Part shown: positions 25,756-33,990 of the stretch, piece by piece
How positions within the stretch are numbered: position 1 is the stretch's first letter
How the letters are laid out: every line of letters starts with the position of its first letter
Assembly (NCBI GenBank): GCA_020161455.1
Contig: JAIUNZ010000001.1
Coordinates: 496,001 to 560,000, forward strand
Length of the DNA: 64,000 bases
From: Bacteroidota bacterium
GTDB taxonomy: Bacteria > Bacteroidota > Bacteroidia > Flavobacteriales > Flavobacteriaceae
Direction of reading: 5' to 3'
Notes under the pieces: generated by a model
The model's database searches: none
What the model was told of the DNA's origin: nothing
The model's input: the letters and a program-made list of their open reading frames with translations, nothing else
Made by a program: the position numbers and the translations under genes

Positions 25756-27309
25756 TTATTTAGGATTAAAAACTAAAAACGGTACAATCATTTCTTCCAA
25801 AGAAATGCCACCATGTTGGTAGGTGTTTCGATAATAACTCACATAATGATTGTAATTATTGACGTAAGCTAAGAAGAAATCATTTTTTGCAAAAATATAA
25901 GAACTACTCATATTTATAGTCGGTAATCCTATTTTTTTTGGATCTTTCACGGCATAAACCTCTTTATCTTCATAGGTCAAACTTCTGCCTGTTTTGTAAC
26001 GAAGATTTAAACTTGTGTTTTTATCACCAATTACTTTACTTGGGTTTTTCACATTAATTGTTCCGTGATCAGTAGTAATAATTAATTTGAACCCCAATTT
26101 TTGGGCTTGTTGAATAATTTCCAACAACGGTGAGTTTTTAAACCAACTCAATGTTAATGAGCGATAGGCTTTATCGTCAGAAGCCAGTTCTTTCACTACA
26201 TCCATTTCGGTTTTGGCATGCGAAAGCATATCAACAAAATTATAAACTATCGTTACAAGATTGTTATCTTTTAGACCTTTGAAGTTTTCGGCCAATTTTT
26301 TTCCACTTTGCAGATTGGTGATTTTAAAATAATCTTCTTTAATATTCAAACCCAAACGTTTTAGATGTGCCGATAAAAATTCGGCTTCATAAAGGTTTTT
26401 CCCACCATCTTCGACATCATTTTTCCAATATTGAGGAAATTGTTTTTCCATTTCACTTGGCAACATTCCAGAGAAAATAGCATTTCGAGCATATTGAGTT
26501 GCTGTTGGCAAAATGGCGTAATAAGGCACTTCTTTTTCAAGTTTATAAAAGTTACTTACTACGTTTTCCATCACTTTCCATTGGTCATAACGCAAATTAT
26601 CAATTACGACAAATAACACTGGTTTTTCTTTTTTAACCAATTCTGGCACGACTAATTCTCTAAACAAATTGTGCGATTGCACTGGTTTATCTGCTTTTGG
26701 TTCAAACCAATCTTCATAATTACGCTCAATAAATTTTCCAAACTGAACGTTGGCTTCTACTTTTTGACTTTCTAAAATTTCGAACATCGCTTGATCGTTG
26801 ATGTTTTCAAGTTCCAATTCCCAAAACATTAGTTTTTTGTAAAGTTCTATCCAATCTTCATAAGAATTTACCATAGCCATATCCATAGCTATTTTTCGAA
26901 ACTCTTTTTGATAATCAAGCGTTGTTTTTTCGGAAACCAATCGAGAATGGTCTAGGTTTTTCTTCAAACTCAACAATATTTGATTTGGATTAACCGGTTT
27001 TATCAAATAATCGGCAATTTTTGAACCAATAGCTTCTTCCATGATATATTCTTCCTCACTCTTCGTAATCATAATCACTGGTGTTGAAGATTTTTTCTCT
27101 TTCATTTCTGATAAGGTTTCCAGTCCACTCATTCCAGGCATGTTTTCATCAAGAAAAACGATGTCAAAGTTTCCTTCTTCAAAAACATCTATGGCATCTC
27201 GTCCATTATTACAGGTAGTTACGTTATAATTTTTCTTTTCTAAAAATAAGATATGAGGTTTTAGTAAATCTATCTCGTCATCAACCCAAAGAATTTTTAT
27301 TGGCTCCAT
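25756..27309 (-). CDS. porX: T9SS regulator PorX: response regulator with PglZ phosphatase domain
   Basis: The 517-residue protein combines a CheY-like receiver (1-125) with acidic pocket D10/D11, phosphoacceptor D54 in FLDENMPGMSG and K in DYLIKP, a helical linker, and a PglZ-type alkaline-phosphatase superfamily domain from about residue 210 (VLFVVIDNLRYDQW, LPTATQYARNAIFSGMLPSEM, IITTDHGT). This is the PorX architecture; PorX with sensor kinase PorY controls type IX secretion gene expression and hydrolyses oligonucleotide substrates. PorY is not in this window. It is transcribed with tsaE downstream. Confidence 0.93.
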   Translation of the reverse strand: MEPIKILWVDDEIDLLKPHILFLEKKNYNVTTCNNGRDAIDVFEEGNFDIVFLDENMPGMSGLETLSEMKEKKSSTPVIMITKSEEEYIMEEAIGSKIADYLIKPVNPNQILLSLKKNLDHSRLVSEKTTLDYQKEFRKIAMDMAMVNSYEDWIELYKKLMFWELELENINDQAMFEILESQKVEANVQFGKFIERNYEDWFEPKADKPVQSHNLFRELVVPELVKKEKPVLFVVIDNLRYDQWKVMENVVSNFYKLEKEVPYYAILPTATQYARNAIFSGMLPSEMEKQFPQYWKNDVEDGGKNLYEAEFLSAHLKRLGLNIKEDYFKITNLQSGKKLAENFKGLKDNNLVTIVYNFVDMLSHAKTEMDVVKELASDDKAYRSLTLSWFKNSPLLEIIQQAQKLGFKLIITTDHGTINVKNPSKVIGDKNTSLNLRYKTGRSLTYEDKEVYAVKDPKKIGLPTINMSSSYIFAKNDFFLAYVNNYNHYVSYYRNTYQHGGISLEEMIVPFLVFNPK

Positions 27310-27419
27310 AATTTATTTGTTGTCATTTAGTGTGCAAGTTACTATTATATAAACGTTGTTTTTATTAAAAATTGTATAAAACTTTTAACTTTTTTAATCA
27401 ATTATTTAAACATTACCTT

Positions 27420-27427
27420 TATTTTTG
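27420..27427 (+). promoter_or_regulatory. -7 box of the Crp/Fnr-family gene
   Basis: TATTTTTG matches TAnnTTTG 36 nt before the ATG. No GTAAC dyad lies 22 nt upstream, unlike the five promoters of the putative regulon, so this promoter is probably not activated by the same site. Confidence 0.5.
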
Positions 27428-27462
27428 GGTATTCATTACCAAATTTGAAATAAATTTAAAGT

Positions 27463-28095
27463 ATGCATACTATCCTAAAAGAAAACTACGGCTTTGTTTT
27501 TGAAGATAAACTAATAGATGAAATTGCTCAAGTAGCCACTTTAAAAGATTTTAAAGAAGGTGATGTTTTGATTGATTTTGGAGATTATATCAAAAAAATA
27601 CCATTATTAATTTCAGGTGCTATTAAAATTCTAAGAGAAGATTTTGACGAAGGTGAATTACTGCTTTATTTTATTGAAAAAGGAGAAACATGTGCAATGA
27701 CGATGGCGTGTTGTTTGGGCGAAACAAAAAGTGAAATTAGAGCCATTGCCGAAAACAAAGGAAAAGTAGTCATGATTCCTGTAAACTTCATGGAAGAATG
27801 GTTGGGTAAATATAAGTCATGGCGAAACTTTGTTTTTAACAGCTATAACAATCGATTAAAAGAAATGTTAGCCGCAATTGATAGTTTAGCCTTCTTGAAT
27901 ATGGATGATCGTTTAATGAATTATTTATTGGAGAAATCAAAAATCAATTCATCAAAAGAAATTAAAAGCACGCATCAAGAAATCGCTTATGATTTGCATA
28001 CATCTAGAGTTGTAATTTCTAGATTATTAAAAGCATTAGAAAATCAAGGACAAATAAAACTACATCGCGCTATTATTGAAATAGTGAAATCTTAG
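27463..28095 (+). CDS. Crp/Fnr-family transcriptional regulator with a cysteine cluster
   Basis: This is a 210-residue regulator. The N-terminal cyclic-nucleotide-binding-type beta roll (about 25-120) is followed by a dimer helix and a C-terminal winged helix-turn-helix (about 160-205; STHQEIAYDLHTSRVVISRLLKALENQG). In place of a canonical cNMP phosphate-binding cassette it has ETCAMTMACCLGE with C77, C83 and C84, so thiol or redox sensing is more likely than cAMP binding. It stands directly upstream of TauE and persulfide dioxygenase genes, and GTAACA-type dyads precede five promoters in the following 13 kb. I infer that it is their activator. Confidence 0.85.
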   Translation: MHTILKENYGFVFEDKLIDEIAQVATLKDFKEGDVLIDFGDYIKKIPLLISGAIKILREDFDEGELLLYFIEKGETCAMTMACCLGETKSEIRAIAENKGKVVMIPVNFMEEWLGKYKSWRNFVFNSYNNRLKEMLAAIDSLAFLNMDDRLMNYLLEKSKINSSKEIKSTHQEIAYDLHTSRVVISRLLKALENQGQIKLHRAIIEIVKS

Positions 28096-28138
28096 TAACA
28101 AATGTTGCTTTGGTTAAAAACAAAAAGCCAAACCTTTG
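28095..28138 (+). promoter_or_regulatory. tauE promoter with Crp-type dyad (site 1)
   Basis: Dyad GTAACAAATGTTGC (28095-28108), a 22-nt gap and -7 box AACCTTTG (28131-28138). The dyad overlaps the last codon and stop region of the Crp gene. The position of the box supports the ATG at 28155 as the tauE start. Confidence 0.75.
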
Positions 28139-28154
28139 TATTAAATTAATTGTA

Positions 28155-28958
28155 ATGGAAACTTCTTTGATTATTGGAAATATATTTGCAGTTTTAGTTG
28201 GCATTTCATTAGGAATTATTGGAAGCGGCGGATCCATATTATCGGTTCCAATTTTCACCTATATCATGAGTGTTGAACCTGTTTTGGCAACAGCCTATTC
28301 ATTGTTTGCAGTTGGTTCAACAGCTTTGTTTGGAGGAATTCAGAAAGCGAATCAAAAATTAGTTGACTTTAAAAAAGTATTTTTATTTGGAATTCCAACG
28401 GTTATTGCTGTTTTCATAACCCGAAAATACATAGTGCCTTCCATTCCCGATGTAGTTTTTGACACCGATTTATTTACATTACACAAATCGGTTTTAATCA
28501 TGTTGGTTTTTGCAGTTGTTATGATTTTGGCGGCAATTCGAATGATAAAACCATTAAAAGAAAGTGAATTAATTCTTGATGGAAAACTAAATTATGGTTC
28601 TATATTCTTTCAAGGAATATCCATCGGATTAGTAGCCGGGTTTGTTGGTGCTGGTGGTGGATTTTTAATTATTCCTGCTTTATTACTGTTGGCAAAAACT
28701 CCGATGAAAAAAGCTATTGGAACCTCATTGTTTATTGTTGCCATTCAATCACTAATTGGTTTTCTAGGCGATTTAAGTTCGAATGTAGAAATAGATTGGA
28801 AAATGCTTTTAACTTTTACAGCTTGTTCTATTGTCGGCGTTATTATTGGAAATTTGATTTCAAAAAAAATAACAGCTACAAAATTAAAAATTGGTTTTGG
28901 TTATTTTGTATTGACAATGGGTTTTTATATCATTATCAAAGAACTATTTCTAAAATAA
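28155..28958 (+). CDS. TauE/SafE-family sulfite/organosulfur exporter
   Basis: This 267-residue polytopic membrane protein of the TauE/SafE family has two repeats, beginning with LVGISLGIIGSGGSILSVPIF (about 15-35) and VAGFVGAGGGFLIIPALLLL (about 165-184). The family exports sulfite, sulfoacetate or thiosulfate. I chose the ATG at 28155 rather than an upstream one at 28110 because the upstream codons overlap the predicted promoter. The neighbouring persulfide dioxygenase produces sulfite, which this protein would remove. Confidence 0.88.
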   Translation: METSLIIGNIFAVLVGISLGIIGSGGSILSVPIFTYIMSVEPVLATAYSLFAVGSTALFGGIQKANQKLVDFKKVFLFGIPTVIAVFITRKYIVPSIPDVVFDTDLFTLHKSVLIMLVFAVVMILAAIRMIKPLKESELILDGKLNYGSIFFQGISIGLVAGFVGAGGGFLIIPALLLLAKTPMKKAIGTSLFIVAIQSLIGFLGDLSSNVEIDWKMLLTFTACSIVGVIIGNLISKKITATKLKIGFGYFVLTMGFYIIIKELFLK

Positions 28959-28967
28959 ATCTTAAAA

Positions 28968-29011
28968 GTAACATTGGTTACCTTTCAAAAAAATTATAAA
29001 GCTTAAATTTG
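28968..29011 (+). promoter_or_regulatory. cstB-like gene promoter with Crp-type dyad (site 2)
   Basis: Dyad GTAACATTGGTTAC (28968-28981), a 22-nt gap and -7 box TAAATTTG (29004-29011), with the start codon 23 nt further. The half-sites GTAAC/GTTAC are perfect. Confidence 0.8.
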
Positions 29012-29033
29012 TAATACTATTAAAAATTAAAAC

Positions 29034-30440
29034 ATGAAAATCGAACAAATATATACCGGATGTTTAGCACAAGGTGCTTATTATATTGAAAGTAATGGAG
29101 AAGTTGCCATCATTGATCCTTTGCGTGAAGTACAACCTTATCTAGATAAAGCAACTGCTGCTGGGGCAAAAATAAAATACATTTTCGAAACGCATTTTCA
29201 TGCCGATTTTGTGTCGGGACATGTTACTCTTGCCGAAAAAACAGGTGCGCCTATCGTTTTTGGACCAAATGCAAATCCTTCCTTTAAAGCACATGTTGCC
29301 AAAGATGGTGAAGTTTTTAAATTAGGTGATATTACCATTACATTACTCCATACACCAGGACATACGATGGAAAGTTCTTGTTATTTATTGAAAGATAAAA
29401 ACGGTAATGATTATGCATTGTTTAGCGGTGATACCTTATTCTTAGGTGATGTAGGTCGGCCAGATTTGGCCCAAAAAGCAGCACACATGACACAAGAACA
29501 ATTAGCAGGATTGCTATTTGATAGTTTAAGAAATAAAGTAATGACACTTGCAGATGACGTTATTGTATATCCAGCTCATGGTGCCGGAAGTGCTTGTGGA
29601 AAAAATTTAAGTAAAGAAACGGTTGGTACAATTGGAGAACAAAAAGCAACTAATTATGCTTTAAGAGCAAATATGACCAAAGAAGAATTTGTCAAAGAAG
29701 TTACCGATGGTTTATTGCCGCCGCCAGCTTATTTTCCAATGAATGTCAAGTTGAACAAAGAAGGCTATGAAAATGTAGAAACCATAATTAGTGAAGCGAA
29801 AGCATTTGATGCCAAAACTTTTGAATTGGTTGCCAATGAAACCGATGCTTTGATTCTTGATGTTCGTCATCAGGATGATTTTGAAAAAGGACACATTCCA
29901 AAATCTATTTTTATTGGAATTGATGGTGGATTTGCTCCGTGGGTTGGTGCCTTAATTTTAGATTACAAACAGCCAATTCTTTTAGTTACACCAGAAGGAA
30001 GAGAAGAAGAAACCATAACCCGATTGGCTCGAGTAGGTTATGATAACACAATTGGTTATCTCGAAGGAAGTTTTGAAGCGTGGAAAAATGCTGGATTAGA
30101 ATATGATACGCTAACTTCCGTTTCTGCCGAAGTTTTGGAAGATAAAATAAATAAAAATGCTAAAGTTTTTGATGTTAGAAAACCAGGTGAATACCAATCT
30201 GAGCATATAGTTGATGTTCCATCTACGCCTTTAGATTTTATAAACGACCATATTGCTGAGTTTCCAAAAGAAGAAGAATTTTATTTACATTGTGCAGGTG
30301 GTTATCGTTCTGTAATTGCAGCTTCTATTTTAAAAGCACGTGGCTATCATAATGTAATCAATGTTCTTGGAGGATTTTCGGCTATTAAAAATACGGGAAT
30401 AAAAACAACAAATTACGTTTGTCCATCTACACTAAAATAA
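29034..30440 (+). CDS. Persulfide dioxygenase-rhodanese fusion (CstB-like)
   Basis: The 468 residues comprise an N-terminal metallo-beta-lactamase domain (about 1-230) with THFHADFVSGH (53-63), HTPGHT and FSGDTLFLGDVGRPD as in ETHE1-type persulfide dioxygenases, then two rhodanese domains. The first (about 265-360) lacks a catalytic cysteine (LLVTPEGREEE where the loop should be); the second (about 375-465) has LHCAGGYRS with the active Cys. MBL, pseudo-rhodanese, active rhodanese is the order in Staphylococcus CstB, which turns persulfide into thiosulfate. It would detoxify excess sulfide-derived sulfane sulfur in the cytoplasm. Confidence 0.9.
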   Translation: MKIEQIYTGCLAQGAYYIESNGEVAIIDPLREVQPYLDKATAAGAKIKYIFETHFHADFVSGHVTLAEKTGAPIVFGPNANPSFKAHVAKDGEVFKLGDITITLLHTPGHTMESSCYLLKDKNGNDYALFSGDTLFLGDVGRPDLAQKAAHMTQEQLAGLLFDSLRNKVMTLADDVIVYPAHGAGSACGKNLSKETVGTIGEQKATNYALRANMTKEEFVKEVTDGLLPPPAYFPMNVKLNKEGYENVETIISEAKAFDAKTFELVANETDALILDVRHQDDFEKGHIPKSIFIGIDGGFAPWVGALILDYKQPILLVTPEGREEETITRLARVGYDNTIGYLEGSFEAWKNAGLEYDTLTSVSAEVLEDKINKNAKVFDVRKPGEYQSEHIVDVPSTPLDFINDHIAEFPKEEEFYLHCAGGYRSVIAASILKARGYHNVINVLGGFSAIKNTGIKTTNYVCPSTLK

Positions 30441-30643
30441 TGAAAAAGTTACTCTTTACCAATTGGCATTTTATGCGATTTTTTAGAATTGCGTTGGCAT
30501 TGTTTCTTTTTTACAATGCTTACATAACTCATGAATGGTTTTTTATTGTATTTGGAATATTCTTTTTAATTCAAGCTATTTTTAATTTGGGTTGTAGTCC
30601 TAATGGATGTAATGTTTCTTACAAATCAACTAAAAATGAATAG
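30440..30643 (+). CDS. YgaP-type (DUF2892) small membrane protein
   Basis: The 67-residue protein starts at the ATG overlapping the previous stop (TAATG at 30438-30442). Two transmembrane segments (about 14-28 and 32-50) fit the DUF2892/YgaP membrane domain. A short tail contains GCSPNGC, a CxxxxC pair close to the membrane. In other bacteria this domain is fused or adjacent to rhodaneses and is linked to sulfur transfer. It is translationally coupled to the cstB-like gene. Confidence 0.75.
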   Translation: MKKLLFTNWHFMRFFRIALALFLFYNAYITHEWFFIVFGIFFLIQAIFNLGCSPNGCNVSYKSTKNE

Positions 30644-30938
30644 TAGTTTTCAAAATATTATTAATTCTGATAAACCAGTTTTGATTGATTTTTTTGCCAC
30701 TTGGTGCGGACCATGTAAAATGCTTGCACCAATTTTAAAAGAAGTTAAAGATAGTTTAGGCGAAAAAATTTCAATTATCAAAATAGACGTTGATAAAAAC
30801 CAAGATTTAGCATCAATGCAACAAGTTCGTGGTGTTCCAACGATGATTATGTATCAAAATGGTAAACAATTATGGCGACAATCGGGAGTATTATCAAAAG
30901 AAGAATTAATTAATGTTATTTTAGAAAAAATTAATTAA
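30636..30938 (+). CDS. Thioredoxin
   Basis: This 100-residue thioredoxin-fold protein has active site WCGPCK at about 26-31, cis-proline loop GVPT at about 67-70, and no signal peptide, so it is cytoplasmic. The start is taken at 30636, overlapping the upstream stop by 8 bp (ATGAATAG). Within this operon it probably reduces persulfides or disulfides formed on the rhodanese or on the flanking membrane proteins. Confidence 0.93.
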   Translation: MNSSFQNIINSDKPVLIDFFATWCGPCKMLAPILKEVKDSLGEKISIIKIDVDKNQDLASMQQVRGVPTMIMYQNGKQLWRQSGVLSKEELINVILEKIN

Positions 30939-31129
30939 TGTCAAAAAAAGGGTACATCATTACAGGAATTGGAATAGTAGTAGGCTTAATTGCTGGTTAT
31001 GCTTATTATTACTTTGTTGGTTGTTCGTCAGGAACTTGTGCCATTACTTCAAAACCATTAAACAGTACGTTGTATGGTGGATTAATGGGTGGATTGCTGT
31101 TTAATATGTTTGTAAAAGAGAAAAAATAA
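30938..31129 (+). CDS. DUF6132-like small membrane protein
   Basis: The 63 residues have two hydrophobic segments (about 7-26 and 44-58) separated by a loop with GCSSGTCAITSKPLNSTLYGG. The ATG overlaps the thioredoxin stop (TAATG). The pattern GCSxxxC repeats that of the DUF2892 protein on the other side of thioredoxin. The family is common in Bacteroidota sulfur operons; its function is unknown. Confidence 0.75.
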   Translation: MSKKGYIITGIGIVVGLIAGYAYYYFVGCSSGTCAITSKPLNSTLYGGLMGGLLFNMFVKEKK

Positions 31130-31160
31130 AAAAGTATTTCATTGTGAACTACTTTTTTTA
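31129..31160 (+). terminator. Terminator of the sulfur cassette
   Basis: AAAAAGTA (31129-31136) pairs with TACTTTTT (31150-31157), with further inner pairs TTCA/TGAA, followed by T. It separates the cassette from the TetR gene. Confidence 0.7.
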
Positions 31161-31197
31161 TGTATCTTTGTTAACCAAATGGTTAAACTAATTAGTT
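31142..31197 (+). promoter_or_regulatory. tetR promoter with two palindromic operators
   Basis: TTG at 31142-31144, an 18-nt spacer and TATCTTTG at 31163-31170 make the promoter. Immediately downstream are TTAACCAAATGGTTAA (31171-31186, 7-bp arms) and the perfect palindrome AACTAATTAGTT (31186-31197), just before the ATG at 31200. Both cover the transcription start, as expected for autorepression by the TetR-family protein. Confidence 0.7.
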
Positions 31198-31199
31198 AA

Positions 31200-31808
31200 A
31201 TGAAAAAATTAGAATCAAATACGGAAGAATTAATTTTTGCAAGTGCTATCAAAATCTTTCACAAAAAAGGTTTAGCTGGTGCTCGAATGCAAGAAATTGC
31301 AGATGAAGCAGGAATAAATAAAGCAATGCTTCATTATTATTTTAGAAGCAAACAATTGCTTTTTGAAGCCGTTTTTAAAAAAGCATTCATGCAATTGGCA
31401 CCACAAATTCATCAAGTGTTGAATTCTGAAGATTCGTTATTTGAAAAGATTGAAAATTTTGCTGACAAGTACATTTCGTTTGTAATGGAAAATCGGTTTT
31501 TACCCACTTTCATTATTCAAGAATTAAATAACAATCCAGATTTTGCAAATCAATTTTTTAGTCAAGCTGAATTTCCAAAATCAACACGCTTTTTAATCCA
31601 AATTGAAGAAGGCATTCAAAATGGAACAATCAAAAATGTAAATCCAAAACAATTATTGATTGATATGTTTTCGTTAGCCATTTTTCCATTTGTTGGTGCA
31701 CCATTACTTCAAAAAATAACAAATGTTAATGAATCAGCATATAACAACTTGTTAATCGAACGAAAAAAACACATAGCTTCAATGCTAATAAATAGTATTA
31801 AAAAATGA
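31200..31808 (+). CDS. TetR/AcrR-family regulator of the ABC exporter
   Basis: In this 202-residue protein the N-terminal HTH (about 10-55) has ILFASAIKIFHKKG-like and MQEIADEAGINKAMLHYYFRSKQLLFEAVFKKAF, the classic TetR signature; the C-terminal domain is variable. It heads the exporter operon, overlapping the TolC-type gene by 4 bp. The E. coli analogue in an equivalent operon is CecR, upstream of ybhGFSR. The inducer is unknown, probably a substrate of the pump. Confidence 0.9.
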   Translation: MKKLESNTEELIFASAIKIFHKKGLAGARMQEIADEAGINKAMLHYYFRSKQLLFEAVFKKAFMQLAPQIHQVLNSEDSLFEKIENFADKYISFVMENRFLPTFIIQELNNNPDFANQFFSQAEFPKSTRFLIQIEEGIQNGTIKNVNPKQLLIDMFSLAIFPFVGAPLLQKITNVNESAYNNLLIERKKHIASMLINSIKK

Positions 31809-33055
31809 GAAATTTAATAATAATTTTATTCCTGTTTTTCGGAACTTTCCTTCAAGCGCAACAAAAGTTGACTTTGGAAGAATGTTACAACTTGGTAGAT
31901 AAAAATTATCCTTTAGCCAAACAAAGGCAATTGTTAGACCAAAAAAATACATTTGAAGCTGATGCTTTACAAAAAGCAAAACTCCCAAAAATAGATGTCA
32001 ACGCACAAGCAACGTATCAATCTGAGGTTACACAATTGCCAATTAGTTTACCAAATATTTCCGTAAATCCAGCTAACAAAGATCAGTATCGAGCGACTTT
32101 GGATGTCAATCAATTGCTTTATAATGGTGGTTTAATTGATGCCAATATGCAATTGAAACAAATGCAAACCAAAGTGCAACAACAACAAATTGCGGTGAAT
32201 TTGTATCCATTGAAATCAAAAATAAATTATCATTTTATGTCGGTTTTGTTATTGCAAGAGCAGAAAAACTTGTTGATTTCCAAAAGGAATTTGCTTTTAG
32301 AAAAAATAAAAGAAGTACAATCGGCGGTAAAATTTGGTGCTTTACTGCCATCATCAGAACAAGTCTTAGAAGCTGAAATTCTAAAAATAAAACAAGCGTT
32401 AACCGAAAATGATTTTCAACGCATTAAAGAAATTCAAAATTTAGCAGCTTTAACAAGTACCGTTATTTCAAATGATGTGGAATTCGTACAACCCATTACG
32501 ACAATTAACACCAACGGAAATCGTCCAGAACTTGAGCTTTTCAAATTGCAAAACCAACAAATTGAGCAGTCAAAAAATATTTTGTCAAAAAGTAATTTAC
32601 CTAAACTAAATGCTTTTGGTCAAGCAGGTTATGGAAATCCAGGTTTAAATATGCTAAACAATTCCTTTGAAACATTTTATATGGTTGGATTAAAAATGAA
32701 TTGGAATGTATTTGATTGGCATAAATCAAAATCAGAGAAACAAGCATTAGATGTTGCAAAACAAGTAGTTGCCACAGAAAAAGAATCATTTGAATTGAAT
32801 AACGAAATGCAATTAAAAGAATTGGAAACTGAAATTCAAAAGATGCAAAAAATCCTTGAAACCGATGCTGAAATTATTGCTTTGCGCGAAAAAATCATCA
32901 AAGTTTCTGATTCACAACTTAAAAATGGAGTCATCACAACTTCTGAATATATAATAGAAGTAACGAATTTATTTGATGCGAAAACCAACGAAAAAATACA
33001 TCAAACGCAACTCGAATTAACTAAAGTAAATTATCAAATAAATAAAGGAATATAA
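31805..33055 (+). CDS. TolC-family outer-membrane efflux protein
   Basis: The 416-residue protein has a signal peptide (MRNLIIILFLFFGTFLQA). Long helical stretches with periodic Q/L/K and two structural repeats (LTLEECYNLVDKNYPLAKQR early, NELQLKELETEIQKMQ late) are typical of TolC/OEP. ATG overlaps the tetR stop. It forms the outer-membrane channel of the downstream ABC exporter. Confidence 0.88.
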   Translation: MRNLIIILFLFFGTFLQAQQKLTLEECYNLVDKNYPLAKQRQLLDQKNTFEADALQKAKLPKIDVNAQATYQSEVTQLPISLPNISVNPANKDQYRATLDVNQLLYNGGLIDANMQLKQMQTKVQQQQIAVNLYPLKSKINYHFMSVLLLQEQKNLLISKRNLLLEKIKEVQSAVKFGALLPSSEQVLEAEILKIKQALTENDFQRIKEIQNLAALTSTVISNDVEFVQPITTINTNGNRPELELFKLQNQQIEQSKNILSKSNLPKLNAFGQAGYGNPGLNMLNNSFETFYMVGLKMNWNVFDWHKSKSEKQALDVAKQVVATEKESFELNNEMQLKELETEIQKMQKILETDAEIIALREKIIKVSDSQLKNGVITTSEYIIEVTNLFDAKTNEKIHQTQLELTKVNYQINKGI

Positions 33056-33107
33056 TAAAGAAACCCCAATATTTAAAATTCCAAATTCCAACAAAAATAG
33101 TCATCAA

Positions 33108-33980
33108 ATGAAAAATATCATAACAATACTAATTATATTAACGATAATTTCTTGCAACAAAGACAAAAACGAAGCTGATGCTTTCGGAAATTTCGAAGCT
33201 ACAGAAATAACAATTTCAGCTGAAGCAAACGGTAAAATTGAATTCTTAAACTTAGAAGAAGGAGATGTTTTGCAAGAAAATGCTATTGTTGGTCAAATTG
33301 ACACTGTACAATTGTATTTAAATAAACAACAATTATTGGCTTCAAAAAATACGATTTATTCTAAATCAACCAATGTTTTATCACAACGTAATGTGTTAAA
33401 CGAACAACTAAAAACGACTTTAATTGAGCAAAAAAGAATTCAGAATATGTTTGCTGAAAGTGCTGCAACAAAACGTCAAGTGGATGAAGTAAATGGAAAA
33501 GTAAGCGTTTTAAAACAACAAATGCAAAGTGTAGAAACCCAAAACGCACCAATTATTAACGAAGTTAAATCAATTGATGTTCAAATAGAAAAAATCAACG
33601 ACCAACTAAAAAAATCGAAAATTATCAATCCAGTTTCAGGAACAGTTTTAGCAAAATATGCTGAGCCAAATGAAATTACAGCGTTTGGCAAACCCTTATA
33701 CAAAATAGCTAATTTAAATGAAATGACTTTACGCGTTTATTTTAGTGAAACCCAATTAGCATCTATAAAAGTTGGGCAAGAAGTAAATGTAACCATTGAC
33801 GACAAAGACGGAACAAAACCCTACAAAGGAAAAATTTCATGGATTTCATCATCGGCAGAATTCACCCCAAAAATCATTCAAACAAAAGAGGAAAGAGTCA
33901 ACTTAGTTTATGCTGTAAAAGTTATCGTAAAAAATGAGGGTGCATTGAAAATTGGAATGCCTGCAGAAGTTAAATTGTAA
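33108..33980 (+). CDS. HlyD/YbhG-type membrane fusion lipoprotein
   Basis: The 290-residue protein has lipobox IISC (C16). It has the biotinyl-lipoyl half motifs (ISAEANGKIEFLNLEEGDVL; INPVSGTVLAKYAEPNE), a coiled-coil hairpin in between (about 75-165), and a beta-barrel domain. It is the periplasmic adaptor linking the ABC permeases to the TolC-type protein, as YbhG does. Confidence 0.88.
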   Translation: MKNIITILIILTIISCNKDKNEADAFGNFEATEITISAEANGKIEFLNLEEGDVLQENAIVGQIDTVQLYLNKQQLLASKNTIYSKSTNVLSQRNVLNEQLKTTLIEQKRIQNMFAESAATKRQVDEVNGKVSVLKQQMQSVETQNAPIINEVKSIDVQIEKINDQLKKSKIINPVSGTVLAKYAEPNEITAFGKPLYKIANLNEMTLRVYFSETQLASIKVGQEVNVTIDDKDGTKPYKGKISWISSSAEFTPKIIQTKEERVNLVYAVKVIVKNEGALKIGMPAEVKL

Positions 33981-33990
33981 AACAACCACT

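Noticed and set aside
27384-27397. Possible Crp autoregulatory dyad upstream of the Crp gene
   Set aside because: At the expected position there is only an AT-rich stretch with TTAACT and no palindrome of the consensus type.
28110-28154. Upstream start for the TauE-family protein
   Set aside because: The additional 15 codons would cover the predicted -7 box and give an atypical charged N-terminus.
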